Assembly: GCF_041276405.1 (NCBI RefSeq)
Contig: NZ_JBGGGT010000001.1
Span: 913,501-977,500 of the forward strand
Source of the DNA: Microvirga sp. TS319
Lineage (GTDB): Bacteria > Pseudomonadota > Alphaproteobacteria > Rhizobiales > Beijerinckiaceae
Length of the DNA stretch: 64,000 nucleotides
Reading direction: 5' to 3'
In this document: positions 48,856 to 57,760 of the stretch, in pieces
How the letters are laid out: the number at the start of each line of letters is the position of its first letter
How positions within the stretch are numbered: the stretch's first letter is position 1
The notes under the pieces: generated by a model
What the model was told of the DNA's origin: nothing
Databases searched by the model: none
Seen by the model: only the letters and a program-made list of their open reading frames with translations
Translations under genes and position numbers: made by a program

Positions 48856-49845
48856 ATGACGCGCCCCATTCTCGAAATCAAAGGTCTCACGACGGCTCTG
48901 GCTAATAGCAAGGCGACGGTCCTCGAAGATGTATCCTTCTCCCTGCAACCAGGCGAAGTGCTTGGCGTAGTGGGCGAGTCCGGGAGTGGAAAGAGTATGC
49001 TCGCCCTTTCCGTGATGGGCCTTCTCCCAAAGGTGATCCGGCAAACCGCCGGATATATCACCCTCAATGGTGAGGATCTGACCGGATCGTCGCCCGAGCA
49101 TTGGCGCGAAAAGCGCGGGCGAGACCTCGCCATGATCTTCCAGGAGCCTATGACTGCGCTCAACCCCGTCATGCGGGTCGGCGAACAAGTCACGGAGGTT
49201 CTGCGCCGGCGAGGTGTGCCTGGCGAGAAGGCCCGGCAGATGGCAATTGATCTCTTCATGCAGGTCGAGATTCCCTCTCCTGGGCAACGCGTTCGAGCCT
49301 ACCCGCACGAATTGTCGGGCGGCATGCGCCAGCGGGTCATGATTGCCATCGCGCTTGCGGCGGACCCAAAGGTTCTCATCGCAGATGAGCCGACAACCGC
49401 GCTCGATGTAACCGTTCAGGCGCAGATCCTCGACCTTTTGCGCAAGCTGCAGAGAGAGAGGGGATTATCTCTGCTCTTCATCACGCACGATCTTGGCGTC
49501 ATCGCAGAGATCGCCGACCGGGTTTTGGTTCTGTATGCCGGGCGCGTCGCGGAGATTGCTTCCGTTCGGAAGATCTTCGACAGCCCCCAGCACCCTTACA
49601 CGCGCGCCCTCTTAGCTTCGATCCCGGACACCAAAGGGCCACGTGGACGGCTCGTGACCATAGAAGGAGCGGTGCCATCCATTGGCACCATGCCCAAAGG
49701 ATGTCGTTACGCGCCGCGCTGCACGTTCCGGCGCGACATCTGCGAGCAGGAGCCACCCCGCTTAGGTACTGTCTCGCCCGGCCAGGCTGCGGCATGTCTA
49801 CAACCCTTTGGCTTCGAGCCGCCGCAAGAAGAGGCTCTGGTATGA
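48856..49845 (+). CDS. Dipeptide-type ABC transporter ATP-binding protein (DppD type)
   Basis: This 329-residue ATPase has Walker [10 protein letters not shown]-loop [13 protein letters not shown], signature [15 protein letters not shown], Walker [13 protein letters not shown] and switch His [12 protein letters not shown]. The C-terminal oligopeptide-transporter extension with Cys residues ([20 protein letters not shown]) can hold an FeS cluster in homologues. Its stop overlaps the next ATPase start. Confidence 0.95.
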   Translation: MTRPILEIKGLTTALANSKATVLEDVSFSLQPGEVLGVVGESGSGKSMLALSVMGLLPKVIRQTAGYITLNGEDLTGSSPEHWREKRGRDLAMIFQEPMTALNPVMRVGEQVTEVLRRRGVPGEKARQMAIDLFMQVEIPSPGQRVRAYPHELSGGMRQRVMIAIALAADPKVLIADEPTTALDVTVQAQILDLLRKLQRERGLSLLFITHDLGVIAEIADRVLVLYAGRVAEIASVRKIFDSPQHPYTRALLASIPDTKGPRGRLVTIEGAVPSIGTMPKGCRYAPRCTFRRDICEQEPPRLGTVSPGQAAACLQPFGFEPPQEEALV

Positions 49846-50846
49846 CGTCCGAAACAGTCATTGAAGCGCGCGGCTTGACCAAGATCTTTGGTGATCGGCG
49901 CGGGCTCTTCAAGGAGCACTCCGCAGGAACGCGGGCCGTGGACGGAGTCGACCTCGCCGTGTGCTTGGGCGAAACCCTCGGCCTCGTCGGCGAATCTGGG
50001 TGCGGCAAGTCCACCACTGGTCGCCTGCTCCTTCGTCTGATCGAGCCAACTTCTGGATCCGTCTACTTCAATGGACGCAACCTGACGGAACTGTCCAAGG
50101 CGGAACTGCGCCGCAGTCGACGGGACATGCAGATCATCTTTCAGGATCCTTACGGCTCCCTCAATCCCCGCATGACGGTCGGCGATGCGATCGCCGAAGC
50201 GTACGTGATCCACGGAATCGGCGACAACGCCATGCGGCAGCGCTCGGTCCGTGAAATGCTGGATTTGGTGCGCCTTCCGCATTCGGCGGCCGCGCGTTAT
50301 CCGCACGAATTCTCCGGTGGCCAGCGCCAGCGCATTGGCATCGCTCGTGCTCTTGCGCTGAGACCAAGTTTCGTGGTGTGCGACGAGGCGGTCTCAGCCC
50401 TGGACGTCTCCGTCCAGGCGCAGATCATCAACCTCCTGCAAGATTTGCAGCGCGAACTGAACCTGACCTACCTGTTCATTTCGCACAATCTGTCGGTCGT
50501 GCGCCATATTTCCGACCGGGTGGCGGTGATGTACCTTGGACGCATCGTTGAGCTTGCCAAGACTGACGCCCTGTTTGCAAGCCCGGCCCATCCGTATACG
50601 CGGGCGCTTCTCTCGGCCACCCCGCGATCTCATCCAGACGAACCCCGCCACCGACACCAGCTGAGTGGGGATCTGCCAAGTGCGCTCGCCATACCGCAGG
50701 GCTGCCGCTTCGCTTCTCGCTGCCCCTTCGCGCAGGAACGCTGCCGGACCGTCGATCCGCCGCTCGGCTCCTTGCCTGATCACCGCCTTGTCGCCTGCCA
50801 CCGCACCGCCGATGGCACGCTCCCCGTCTATGAACTGAACGCCTGA
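49842..50846 (+). CDS. Dipeptide-type ABC transporter ATP-binding protein (DppF type)
   Basis: This 334-residue ATPase has Walker [11 protein letters not shown]-loop [13 protein letters not shown], signature [15 protein letters not shown], Walker [15 protein letters not shown] and switch His [13 protein letters not shown]-terminal extension [20 protein letters not shown]. Start 49842 (ATGA overlap with the DppD-type gene) is chosen; the longer frame back to 49701 lies inside that gene. It completes a five-gene importer. Confidence 0.95.
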   Translation: MTSETVIEARGLTKIFGDRRGLFKEHSAGTRAVDGVDLAVCLGETLGLVGESGCGKSTTGRLLLRLIEPTSGSVYFNGRNLTELSKAELRRSRRDMQIIFQDPYGSLNPRMTVGDAIAEAYVIHGIGDNAMRQRSVREMLDLVRLPHSAAARYPHEFSGGQRQRIGIARALALRPSFVVCDEAVSALDVSVQAQIINLLQDLQRELNLTYLFISHNLSVVRHISDRVAVMYLGRIVELAKTDALFASPAHPYTRALLSATPRSHPDEPRHRHQLSGDLPSALAIPQGCRFASRCPFAQERCRTVDPPLGSLPDHRLVACHRTADGTLPVYELNA

Positions 50847-50855
50847 GGAAACACA

Positions 50856-52343
50856 ATGCCGAAAGTTCTGATCGTCGAGTGCATGCAGGAAATCTCCTCC
50901 TTCAATCCGCTGCCATCCGAATACGAGAATTTCCATGTCGAACGGGATGGGGAGCTTTATGCCCAGCGCGGGCTCAATACGGCTATTGGGGGAGCCCTGT
51001 CGGTGTTCGAGGCAAGCCCTGACATTTCTCTCGTTCCAGCGATCGGAGCGCGGGCGGGCAGCGCCGGATTGCTTTCGGCACATGGGTGGCAAAGGCTTTC
51101 GACGGAAATCCTGGACGCGATCAAGACACGCATTGACAATGTGGAGGGCATCTATGTTTCGCTACACGGAGCCATGGGGGCCGACGGCGAACTTGACCCA
51201 GAGGGATATCTTCTGTCCGAGATCCGCCGAATGGTAGGACCTGACATGCCCATCGTGATATCGCTCGATCTGCACGGTATCCTGACTGACAGGATGCTGC
51301 GCCAGATCGACGGGCTGGCGATCTATCACACGTATCCGCACGTTGATTTCGCAGACACGGGCGAGCGTGCTGCCCGACTTCTCATGGCACTGCTCCAGGG
51401 GGGAAGGAGGCCCGTGATCGCCCGTGCGGTCATTCCAGCTCTGGTGCGTGGAGACGAACTGATCACTCGATCCGGCTGCTATGGCGATCTTATTCGTGAG
51501 TGTCAACGCATCGAGAGGGACGGGACCGCGATGGCTGCCGGGATCATGATCGGCAATCCCTTCACCGATGTCCCCGAACTCTGCACCCAGGTGCTGGTGA
51601 TGACTGATGGAGATGAAAGCGTTGCTCGCCGCGAGGCCGAGCGCCTGGCGCAGGAATTCTGGCAGCAGCGGTTTCGGATGCAGGGCAAATTGATCCCTCT
51701 CGACCGGTCCATCGCCCAGGCGAGCACGATCGACGGTCCTGTCGTCTTCACCGATGCCGCGGACGCCACATCGTCAGGAGCGACCGGCGATTCCAATATC
51801 ATTCTCAAAGCCCTGCGGGATGCAGGATACCGCAAGCGGATCCTGGCGCAGATCGTCGACCCTTCGGCGGCTGCAGAGGCCCACAAAGCTGGAGTAGGAG
51901 CTACGATCGAGGTCACCCTCGGCGGTTTCTATGACAAGACGCGTTTCGAGCCGATGCCCGTGCGCGCCGAGGTCCAGTCCCTGTCGAATGGGCGCTCTCA
52001 GCTTGAGACCATGAAAATCAGCCTAGACGCGGGCCCGACTGCGGTTCTGACCTTCGACAACTTCACGGTGGTCGTGCTCACCCGAACCGTCAGCCTATTT
52101 GATCGGGCCATGTACTATTCCAATGGGCTCGATCCGCAGGATTTCGACCTCATCGTTGTCAAGTCACCTCATACAGAGCATCACATGTATGACGGCTGGG
52201 TCGAGAAGAACTTCAATATCGACGCGCCGGGCGCAACTTCGGCGAACCTGAAGAGCCTGGGACACACGATCTGCGCCCGGCCGATGTATCCCTTGGACGA
52301 GATCGTCGAGTTCGTTCCGACATCCAGCATCTATCCGCGCTAA
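50856..52343 (+). CDS. MlrC-family (M81/DUF1485) metalloenzyme
   Basis: This 495-residue zinc-dependent hydrolase is related to microcystinase C. The N-terminal domain has MPKVLIVECMQEISSFNPLP (metal-ligand Glu), GIYVSLHGAMGADGELDPEG, IVISLDLHGILTDRMLRQID and YHTYPHVDFADTGERAARLL (metal-binding His and Asp residues). The C-terminal domain has VVFTDAADATSSGATGDSN and VVVKSPHTEHHMYDGW-like VKSPHTEHHMYDGWVEKN. ATG follows GAGGAAACACA, ten bases after the importer's last gene. MlrC homologues outside sphingomonads are uncharacterised; placement with an importer and a deacylase suggests amide or peptide-like bond cleavage. Confidence 0.9.
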   Translation: MPKVLIVECMQEISSFNPLPSEYENFHVERDGELYAQRGLNTAIGGALSVFEASPDISLVPAIGARAGSAGLLSAHGWQRLSTEILDAIKTRIDNVEGIYVSLHGAMGADGELDPEGYLLSEIRRMVGPDMPIVISLDLHGILTDRMLRQIDGLAIYHTYPHVDFADTGERAARLLMALLQGGRRPVIARAVIPALVRGDELITRSGCYGDLIRECQRIERDGTAMAAGIMIGNPFTDVPELCTQVLVMTDGDESVARREAERLAQEFWQQRFRMQGKLIPLDRSIAQASTIDGPVVFTDAADATSSGATGDSNIILKALRDAGYRKRILAQIVDPSAAAEAHKAGVGATIEVTLGGFYDKTRFEPMPVRAEVQSLSNGRSQLETMKISLDAGPTAVLTFDNFTVVVLTRTVSLFDRAMYYSNGLDPQDFDLIVVKSPHTEHHMYDGWVEKNFNIDAPGATSANLKSLGHTICARPMYPLDEIVEFVPTSSIYPR

Positions 52344-52379
52344 CATCTATCAACCCCTCATCCACTAGTGGCTACTATT

Positions 52380-53558
52380 ATGAAGATTGAATCGGTCGAC
52401 TTCTTTTACTTGGCGATGCCCGAGATCACGACAGAGGCCGACGGCAGCCAGGATGCGCTGCTGGTGCGTGTCACAGCAGGCGGGCACACCGGATGGGGCG
52501 AGTGCGAGGCCTCGCCTCTTGTCTCAATCGCAGGATTCGTCTGCCCCATGTCGCACGGGGTCTGTCGGCCCGTCGGGGCCTCCGTCCTGGGCCGTACCAT
52601 CGATTCTCCTGATGACATCGCGCTCATTGCGGCAGAGGTCGAGTACAACAGCATGGATTTGCTGCAGGCCGCGCACACGTTCTCCGGGGTGGAAATGGCG
52701 CTGTGGGACCTGCTTGGTAAGGCGAGGGGTGAGCCTGTCTGGAAGCTTCTTGGTTACGATGCGTCCCACAAAAAGACACCCTACGCGTCCCAGCTTTTTG
52801 GCGGTACACCGCATGAGACGTACCAAGGCGCAGTGAAGGCCCGGAAGGAGGGCTTCAGGGCCGTCAAGTTCGGCTGGGGGCCAATCGGGCGAGGCCGGGT
52901 TGAGAGTGATGAAGAACACTTTCATGCTGCGCGCGAGGGATTGGGGGCCGATGGAATCCTCCTGGTCGATGTCGGACAGATCTGGGGCGAGGATGTGGAA
53001 GCTGCGGCGGCAAGACTGCCTGCGCTGGAGGCGACGGGTGCCACCTGGCTGGAGGAGCCTTTCCATGCCAGTGCACTTGAAGCCTACGGTGCGCTCGCCC
53101 GCCGCAGTGGCAAGGTGAGGATTGCGGGCGGGGAGGGGGCGCACAACGTTTCCATGGCCCGACATCTCATAGATTACGGTGGTGTCGGGTTCATTCAGAT
53201 CGATTGCGGCCGCATTGGCGGCATCGGACCGGCCAAGAAGATCGCGGATTACGCCGCAGCCCGTAATGTCACATTCGTGAATCATACGTTCACCTCCCAT
53301 CTGGCCTTGAGTGCGTCATTGCAGCCTTATGCTGGTCTCGCAGACCACACGATCTGTGAGTTTCCGTTTGCACCTAAGCCAATGGCCCGCGAATTCACAG
53401 CCAACGCACTGCAGCGGGACGAGAACGGTGAGATCGCGGCCCCCGATGCTCCAGGACTCGGGATTGAAATCGATCAGGAAGGCGTCCGGAGGTATCTTCT
53501 CGACGTCGAGATCAAGGTGTCGGGACGTACGCTTTATGTGACACCAGAGCTGGCATAG
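52380..53558 (+). CDS. Enolase-superfamily (mandelate racemase subgroup) enzyme B
   Basis: This 392-residue enzyme has a capping domain start MKIESVDFFYLAMPEITTEA, then GHTGWGECEASPLVSIAGFV and VEMALWDLLGKARGEPVWKL. The barrel has Lys in VKFGWGPIGR, metal ligands in LLVDVGQIWGEDVE, WLEEPFHASALEAY and IAGGEGAHN, and the His/Asp dyad in QIDCGRIGGIG and FVNHTFTSHLALSA. The ATG at 52380 is used; a GTG four codons earlier is possible, and neither has a strong ribosome binding site. The enzyme shares the K-x-G-W-G-P-x-G-R motif with enzyme A. Dehydration or epimerisation of a carboxylate released by the upstream hydrolases is the simplest inference. Confidence 0.9.
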   Translation: MKIESVDFFYLAMPEITTEADGSQDALLVRVTAGGHTGWGECEASPLVSIAGFVCPMSHGVCRPVGASVLGRTIDSPDDIALIAAEVEYNSMDLLQAAHTFSGVEMALWDLLGKARGEPVWKLLGYDASHKKTPYASQLFGGTPHETYQGAVKARKEGFRAVKFGWGPIGRGRVESDEEHFHAAREGLGADGILLVDVGQIWGEDVEAAAARLPALEATGATWLEEPFHASALEAYGALARRSGKVRIAGGEGAHNVSMARHLIDYGGVGFIQIDCGRIGGIGPAKKIADYAAARNVTFVNHTFTSHLALSASLQPYAGLADHTICEFPFAPKPMAREFTANALQRDENGEIAAPDAPGLGIEIDQEGVRRYLLDVEIKVSGRTLYVTPELA

Positions 53559-53570
53559 GCGAAGACTCCA

Positions 53571-53589
53571 GCACCGTTGTTCACGGTGC
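53571..53589 (+). terminator. Stem-loop after the enolase B gene, weak terminator
   Basis: GCACCGT-TGTTC-ACGGTGC, 7-bp perfect arms with 5-base loop, 12 bases after the stop; no T-tail. Confidence 0.4.
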
Positions 53590-53600
53590 CCGCGGCTCCT

Positions 53601-53760
53601 CTAGAGCCTCGGACGCGGGATGTGGAATCCAATTTTGGATTGAATCCGATGCTTCCACGAGAGAACAGTGCATCGTTTGAGCGGGCCCGAAGGGCCACGT
53701 TCGTGAAAACCGGGTCCACTTTTCGCTCGCGCGGCCCGCTGGGTCCGCACGATGCGCTAG
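53601..53760. repeat. CTAG-type dispersed repeat, copy E (complete, CTAG at both ends)
   Basis: CTAGAGCCTCGGACGCGGGA, TGTGGAATCCAATTTTGGAT, TGAATCCGATGCT, then GCGGGCCCGAAGGGCCACGT (extra insert), GAAAACCGGGTCCACTTTTC, GCTCGCGCGGCCCGCTGGGT and CACGATGCGCTAG. It separates the importer operon from the broken DMT transporter gene. Confidence 0.88.
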
Positions 53761-53774
53761 ATCGGGAACCGGAT

Positions 53775-54685
53775 ATGTCAGGTGTTTCTGTCGGCGCGGT
53801 ATTGCTCGTCGCCTCAAGCCTACTCTCGACCATGGAGGTGATCTGCGTTCGCCTTCTCGAAGGGCATGCCAGCAATGGGCAGATCCTTTTGTTCCGAGCC
53901 GGCGGACAGCTGGCTTTGGTGAGTGCGAGCCTTGCATTCGTCGGCGGCCTTCCGCTTCTCCGCACGAAGCGGCTCCCTGTCCATCTCGTCCGCGCGGGCC
54001 TCTCTGCTGGGTCATGGTAGCTGTATTATGCGAGCTTCCAGACTCCTGATCTCGCACTCGCCACAACGCTGCGCTTCTCCAGCCAGATCTTTGTCGTCAT
54101 TCTGGCGACACTGTGCCTGGGTGAGCGGCTCGGTGCGACACTCATCGGACTTTTTGGAATTGCCATCGCCGTGCGTCTCTGGGGCGTTCAGTCTATCGAC
54201 AGTCGGGCCTTGTACGGTCTCGCTAGCGCTTTCCTTGGTCCGGTGATGCTTGTCTTCACGCGCTCGCTGTCGCAGACTGAGCGGACGCAGGCGATCATGG
54301 TCTATATCGGAGTGATCGTATTCTTGGCCGCAGTACCTCAGGCGGCACTGGACTGGAGGGCCCTTACGGCACGCGATATAGTGCTTCTCCTGGCAATGGG
54401 ACTTCTTGGCACCAGCGCCATGTGGCTTATGGTGGAGGCATATCGGTACGCGGAAGCCTCTGCCTTGGCACCATTCCCTTACTTCCGCCTGATCGTCTCG
54501 CAGTGGCTGGATCTGTCTTCTTTAGCGAAGTTGTGCGGCTGGAAACCTTGGTCGGCGCCAGCCTGATCCTCGGGAGTGTGCTCCCAATTATCTCGGAGGC
54601 GCAAAAACAAACCACTTATCTTAGTGGAACCCAACCACGATTGATCTCGCAATGGAAGAAAAGGGTAGGGAATGAGCAGCAATAG
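53775..54685 (+). pseudogene. DMT-superfamily (EamA) transporter broken by a stop codon and a frameshift
   Basis: From ATG 53775 the frame reads MSGVSVGAVLLVASSLLSTM, then EVICVRLLEGHASNGQILLF and an in-frame TAG at 54018-54020 where a W-x-LYY segment is expected (AGSW, stop, LYYASFQ). Homology continues in the same frame (LALATTLRFSSQIFVVILAT, LCLGERLGATLIGLFGIAIA) to about 54500. It then moves to another frame (FFSEVVRLETLVGASLILGS) and ends at 54685. With both lesions removed it would be a normal ten-helix EamA permease of about 300 residues. It was probably an exporter or importer belonging to the island. Confidence 0.8.
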
Positions 54686-55421
54686 GCGATTTGAAGGGCG
54701 CAACGCCATCGTCACCGGGGGCGCTTCGGGCATAGGCCTTGGCGTCGCGACGAGGCTCGTGTCCGAAGGAGCGCAGGTAGCGATCTGGGACATGAGTCCG
54801 GGTGCACTTGCCGAGGCACGCGACAAGATCGGCAGCAACCTGACCGGCATCCGCGTCGACATCACGGATCCAGATGGCGTGCATGCCGCTCGGGAGGAAA
54901 CGCTCTCTGCCTTAGGGGGCATTGATATTTTGGTCGCGTGCGCCGGCATTACAGGTCCGAACACGACGACCTGGGAATATCCCATCGACGCCTGGCGGAA
55001 GGTCATCGATGTTAACCTCAACGGCTTGTTTTATTGTAACCGCGCCGTCGTTCCCTCGATGCTAGAGGGCGGTTATGGCCGCATCGTCAACGTGGCCTCC
55101 GTCGCCGGCAAGGAAGGCAACCCGAACGCCTCGGCCTACAGCGCCTCGAAGGCTGCCGTGATTGGTCTGACGAAATCGCTCGGCAAGGAGCTAGCCACGA
55201 ACAGCATCACGGTGAACTGCGTAACGCCGGCTGCGGTCCGCACTCCGATCTTCGACCAGATGAGCCAGAGCCACATCGACTACATGCTGTCGAAGATTCC
55301 CATGGGACGCTTCGGTGAGATTGAGGAGGTGGCTGCTTTGATCTGCTGGCTCGCAAGCGAGGAGTGCTCCTTCACGACTGGCGGTGTCTTCGACATCTCG
55401 GGCGGGCGTGCAACCTATTGA
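54672..55421 (+). CDS. Short-chain dehydrogenase/reductase (SDR)
   Basis: This 249-residue NAD(P)-dependent oxidoreductase has cofactor motif TGGASGIGLGVATRL near residue 15, an Asp (IWDMSP) that favours NAD, NAG-type motif CAGITGP and catalytic residues Ser in NVASVAGKEG and Tyr/Lys in YSASKAAVIG. The C terminus GGVFDISGGRATY is typical of classical FabG-like SDRs. Its start overlaps the end of the broken transporter. As the last intact gene of the island it may oxidise a hydroxy intermediate. Confidence 0.93.
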   Translation: MSSNRRFEGRNAIVTGGASGIGLGVATRLVSEGAQVAIWDMSPGALAEARDKIGSNLTGIRVDITDPDGVHAAREETLSALGGIDILVACAGITGPNTTTWEYPIDAWRKVIDVNLNGLFYCNRAVVPSMLEGGYGRIVNVASVAGKEGNPNASAYSASKAAVIGLTKSLGKELATNSITVNCVTPAAVRTPIFDQMSQSHIDYMLSKIPMGRFGEIEEVAALICWLASEECSFTTGGVFDISGGRATY

Positions 55422-55626
55422 AATGGTGTTGCCCACCGGAATGACGAGACCACGGGGCTTGCGCTGTAGCGTGCCTGCCGGCGGCGCCGCGCCATGGGAA
55501 GATCTTTGTACCGCCCGAGGTGTTGTCATGTCTGGATGGGTTCTCCCGCACTTTGCGTGCTGCCTCTAGCTCCAGGCTGAGCTTCCCAACACATGATCGG
55601 TAGCATCTCTGTTCGGGAGATCCGTC

Positions 55627-55920
55627 ATGTGCAAGCGCCTGTTGCCCCTCATCCCGGCAGGTCTGAGTCTCATTCAGGTCCTGCCCGATCCCGCGCGCAT
55701 CACCATCCTCGCCCAACCCCGAAGCCGCACGGCGGCTTGTGCCAGCTGTGGCCAACCCTCCTGGCAGGTCCACAGCATCTACCAGCGCCGCCTGTGCGAT
55801 CTGCCGTGGCAAGGGCGGATCGTGCAGATCCGTGTCCGCGTGCGCCGGTTCCGCTGCCTAAACCCCTGCTGTGGCCGCTGCACCTTTGCCGAACCCTTGA
55901 TTGGCATTGCTGTTTGTCGC
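55627..55920 (+). pseudogene. ISL3-family transposase, N-terminal fragment
   Basis: It reads MCKRLLPLIPAGLSLIQVLP, then AACASCGQPSWQVHSIYQRR and LCDLPWQGRIVQIRVRVRRF, RCLNPCCGRCTFAEPL. The zinc-finger Cys pattern C-x2-C and RRFRCxNPxCxRxxFxE are the ISL3 N-terminal signature. Homology ends near 55920, where IS110-type sequence begins in another frame. Confidence 0.8.
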
Positions 55921-56296
55921 TTCCTGTTTCGCGGCCAGCATCCCAGACGCCAGCCTGTTCCAGGGCAGTCGGGAGTTGGCCGCCTATCTCGGCCTCGTAC
56001 CGCGGCAGCACTCAACCGGCGGCAAGGCGAGGCTCGGGTCCATCTCCAAGATGGGCAACCGGCACCTGCGCAAGCTGCTGGTCGTGGGCGCGCACGCAGC
56101 GCTCTACAGCATGAAGTCCGGCAAGACCAAGACGGCCCTGGCTGCCTGGGCCCGCAATCTCCTGGCCAAGAAGCCGTTCAAGGTGGTCGCCGTCGCCTTT
56201 GCCAACACGATGGCCCGGATTGCCTGGGCGGTGATGGCTAGGAGCACGGCTTACGAGCCTGGAAGGAAAGGAACGGCTGCGCCGGTGGCATCATAG
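55921..56296 (+). pseudogene. IS110-family transposase, C-terminal fragment
   Basis: It reads SIPDASLFQGSRELAAYLGL, VPRQHSTGGKARLGSISKMG, NRHLRKLLVVGAHAALYSMK and then WARNLLAKKPFKVVAVAFAN. This is the C-terminal transposase_20 region of IS110/IS1111-type elements, with LGLVPRQ and GNRHLRKLL. It is fused directly to the ISL3 fragment upstream, so two elements recombined or one landed in the other with deletion. Confidence 0.82.
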
Positions 56297-56598
56297 GCAG
56301 CCAGTTCAGACGATCAAACGATTTGCCCTTAGGGCATCCCAGTTGGCACGGTGACGATGAGATGATGTGAAACCACAGCGGATAGGGAACGCCGGACCTG
56401 GCAAACCCGTGGCGTTGTCTTGCGTCAGGCAAGCGCGAGAATGTGAGAGGGACCAGCTCCAGCGTAAAACATCAGGGCCTGCGGTCAGGAAGCACCGCGT
56501 TCAAAGGCCGGAGACATGACCGCACCCGCCCCGCCAGGCACAAGCATCATCAACAATCACGTTGCCAAACGGGCGCCATCCAGACATGACATCCCCTG
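56297..56598. other. Non-coding end of the IS110-type element
   Basis: No gene. The sequence after the IS110 stop (GGATAGGGAACGCCGGACCT, GCGAGAATGTGAGAGGGACC) resembles the non-coding right end of IS110 elements; the exact end was not determined. Confidence 0.4.
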
Positions 56599-56745
56599 TC
56601 ACTGAACCCAACGGCAGAGGGTTGCCGGATCAACAGCGACACCACGCTCCCGCATCATCTCAGCCAAATCGCGGTAGCTGATGCCGTACTTGCAGTTTCA
56701 GAGCACACACAGCAGGACGGCTCCTGAGATAGCTGCCCTCCTTTA
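56599..56745 (-). pseudogene. IS6-family transposase, N-terminal fragment
   Basis: The fragment reads AAISGAVLLCVL, a TGA where W is expected, then NCKYGISYRDLAEMMRERGV and AVDPATLCRWVQ followed by another stop. Same region and subtype as the downstream fragment at 8300-8394 (CKYGVSYRDLIEIM). It forms the right boundary of the catabolic island. Confidence 0.72.
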
Positions 56746-56756
56746 AACTGCCAAGG

Positions 56757-57710
56757 TTAATGCAACGGTGCCGGAATGATGGGCTCGTTCTCGAGGAACC
56801 AGCCATAATAGTGCTTGAGACCTTCCTTAAGCGGGATCTGAGGTCGCCACCCCAGGGCATTGATACGGCTCGTATCAAGCAGCTTGCGCGGTGTACCATT
56901 AGGCTTTGAGGCATCGAACGCGAGCTCGCCCCTGAAGCCGACGGTCTCCGCCACCATTCGAGCGACATCGGCAATGGCGATGTCCTCGCCCCATCCTATG
57001 TTCAGGGGCATCTCACCGCTATAGTGGCGCAACAGATATACGCACGCATCTGCCAGATCATCCACGTGCAAGAACTCGCGTCTCGGTTCGCCTGTACCCC
57101 ACACCACCATCTCTCGTGCTCTCGAGACTTTCGCCTCATGTGCCTTGCGCAGAAGGGCCGGCAAAACGTGCGAGGTATTAAGATCGAAGTTATCGTTTGG
57201 ACCGTACAGATTGGTCGGTTGACACGAGATAAAGTCTCGCCCGAATTGTCTGCGATAGGCTTGACATAGCTTGATTCCTGCAATCTTCGCGATTGCATAC
57301 CATTCGTTGGTCGGCTCGAGCTCACCAGTGAGCAGTGCGTCCTCGTTGACTGGTTGCGGCGCCAGTCGAGGATAACTGCAGGATGATCCCAGGAACAGCA
57401 GCTTCTCAACATTGCTTCGATGCGATGACTCAACCAGATTCGAGATTATCATCAGGTTATCATAGATGAATTCAGCTGGTTGCGTGTTGTTGGCGTGAAT
57501 GCCACCTACTTTGGCTGCCGCAATCACCACGACATGGGGCTGCTCACGCCTCATGAATGCATCCACCCCTGCCTGGTCCCGCAGGTCGAGTTCCGCGCGC
57601 GACCTGGTAAGAACTGTGAGTCCTTCCGCCTCCAAGCGGCGCACGACGGCCGAACCCACCATGCCTCTATGTCCAGCAACGAAAATCGATTTGCCCGTTA
57701 GGTTGAACAT
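56757..57710 (-). CDS. fcl: GDP-L-fucose synthase
   Basis: This 317-residue bifunctional epimerase/reductase turns GDP-4-keto-6-deoxy-D-mannose into GDP-L-fucose. NADP-binding GHRGMVGSAVVRRL lies near the N terminus. The catalytic set is Ser in LFLGSSCSYPRLA and Tyr/Lys in NEWYAIAKIAGI; there is also CQPTNLYGPNDNFD. Start 57710 (MFNLTGKSIFVAG) is chosen over a longer frame. It follows gmd by 50 bases on the same strand, so the two make fucose for an exopolysaccharide or LPS. Confidence 0.95.
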   Translation of the reverse strand: MFNLTGKSIFVAGHRGMVGSAVVRRLEAEGLTVLTRSRAELDLRDQAGVDAFMRREQPHVVVIAAAKVGGIHANNTQPAEFIYDNLMIISNLVESSHRSNVEKLLFLGSSCSYPRLAPQPVNEDALLTGELEPTNEWYAIAKIAGIKLCQAYRRQFGRDFISCQPTNLYGPNDNFDLNTSHVLPALLRKAHEAKVSRAREMVVWGTGEPRREFLHVDDLADACVYLLRHYSGEMPLNIGWGEDIAIADVARMVAETVGFRGELAFDASKPNGTPRKLLDTSRINALGWRPQIPLKEGLKHYYGWFLENEPIIPAPLH

Positions 57711-57760
57711 TCTAGTGCACTTTGGTGAGGTTAAGGCGTCTCGGTACAAGCAATAGAGGT

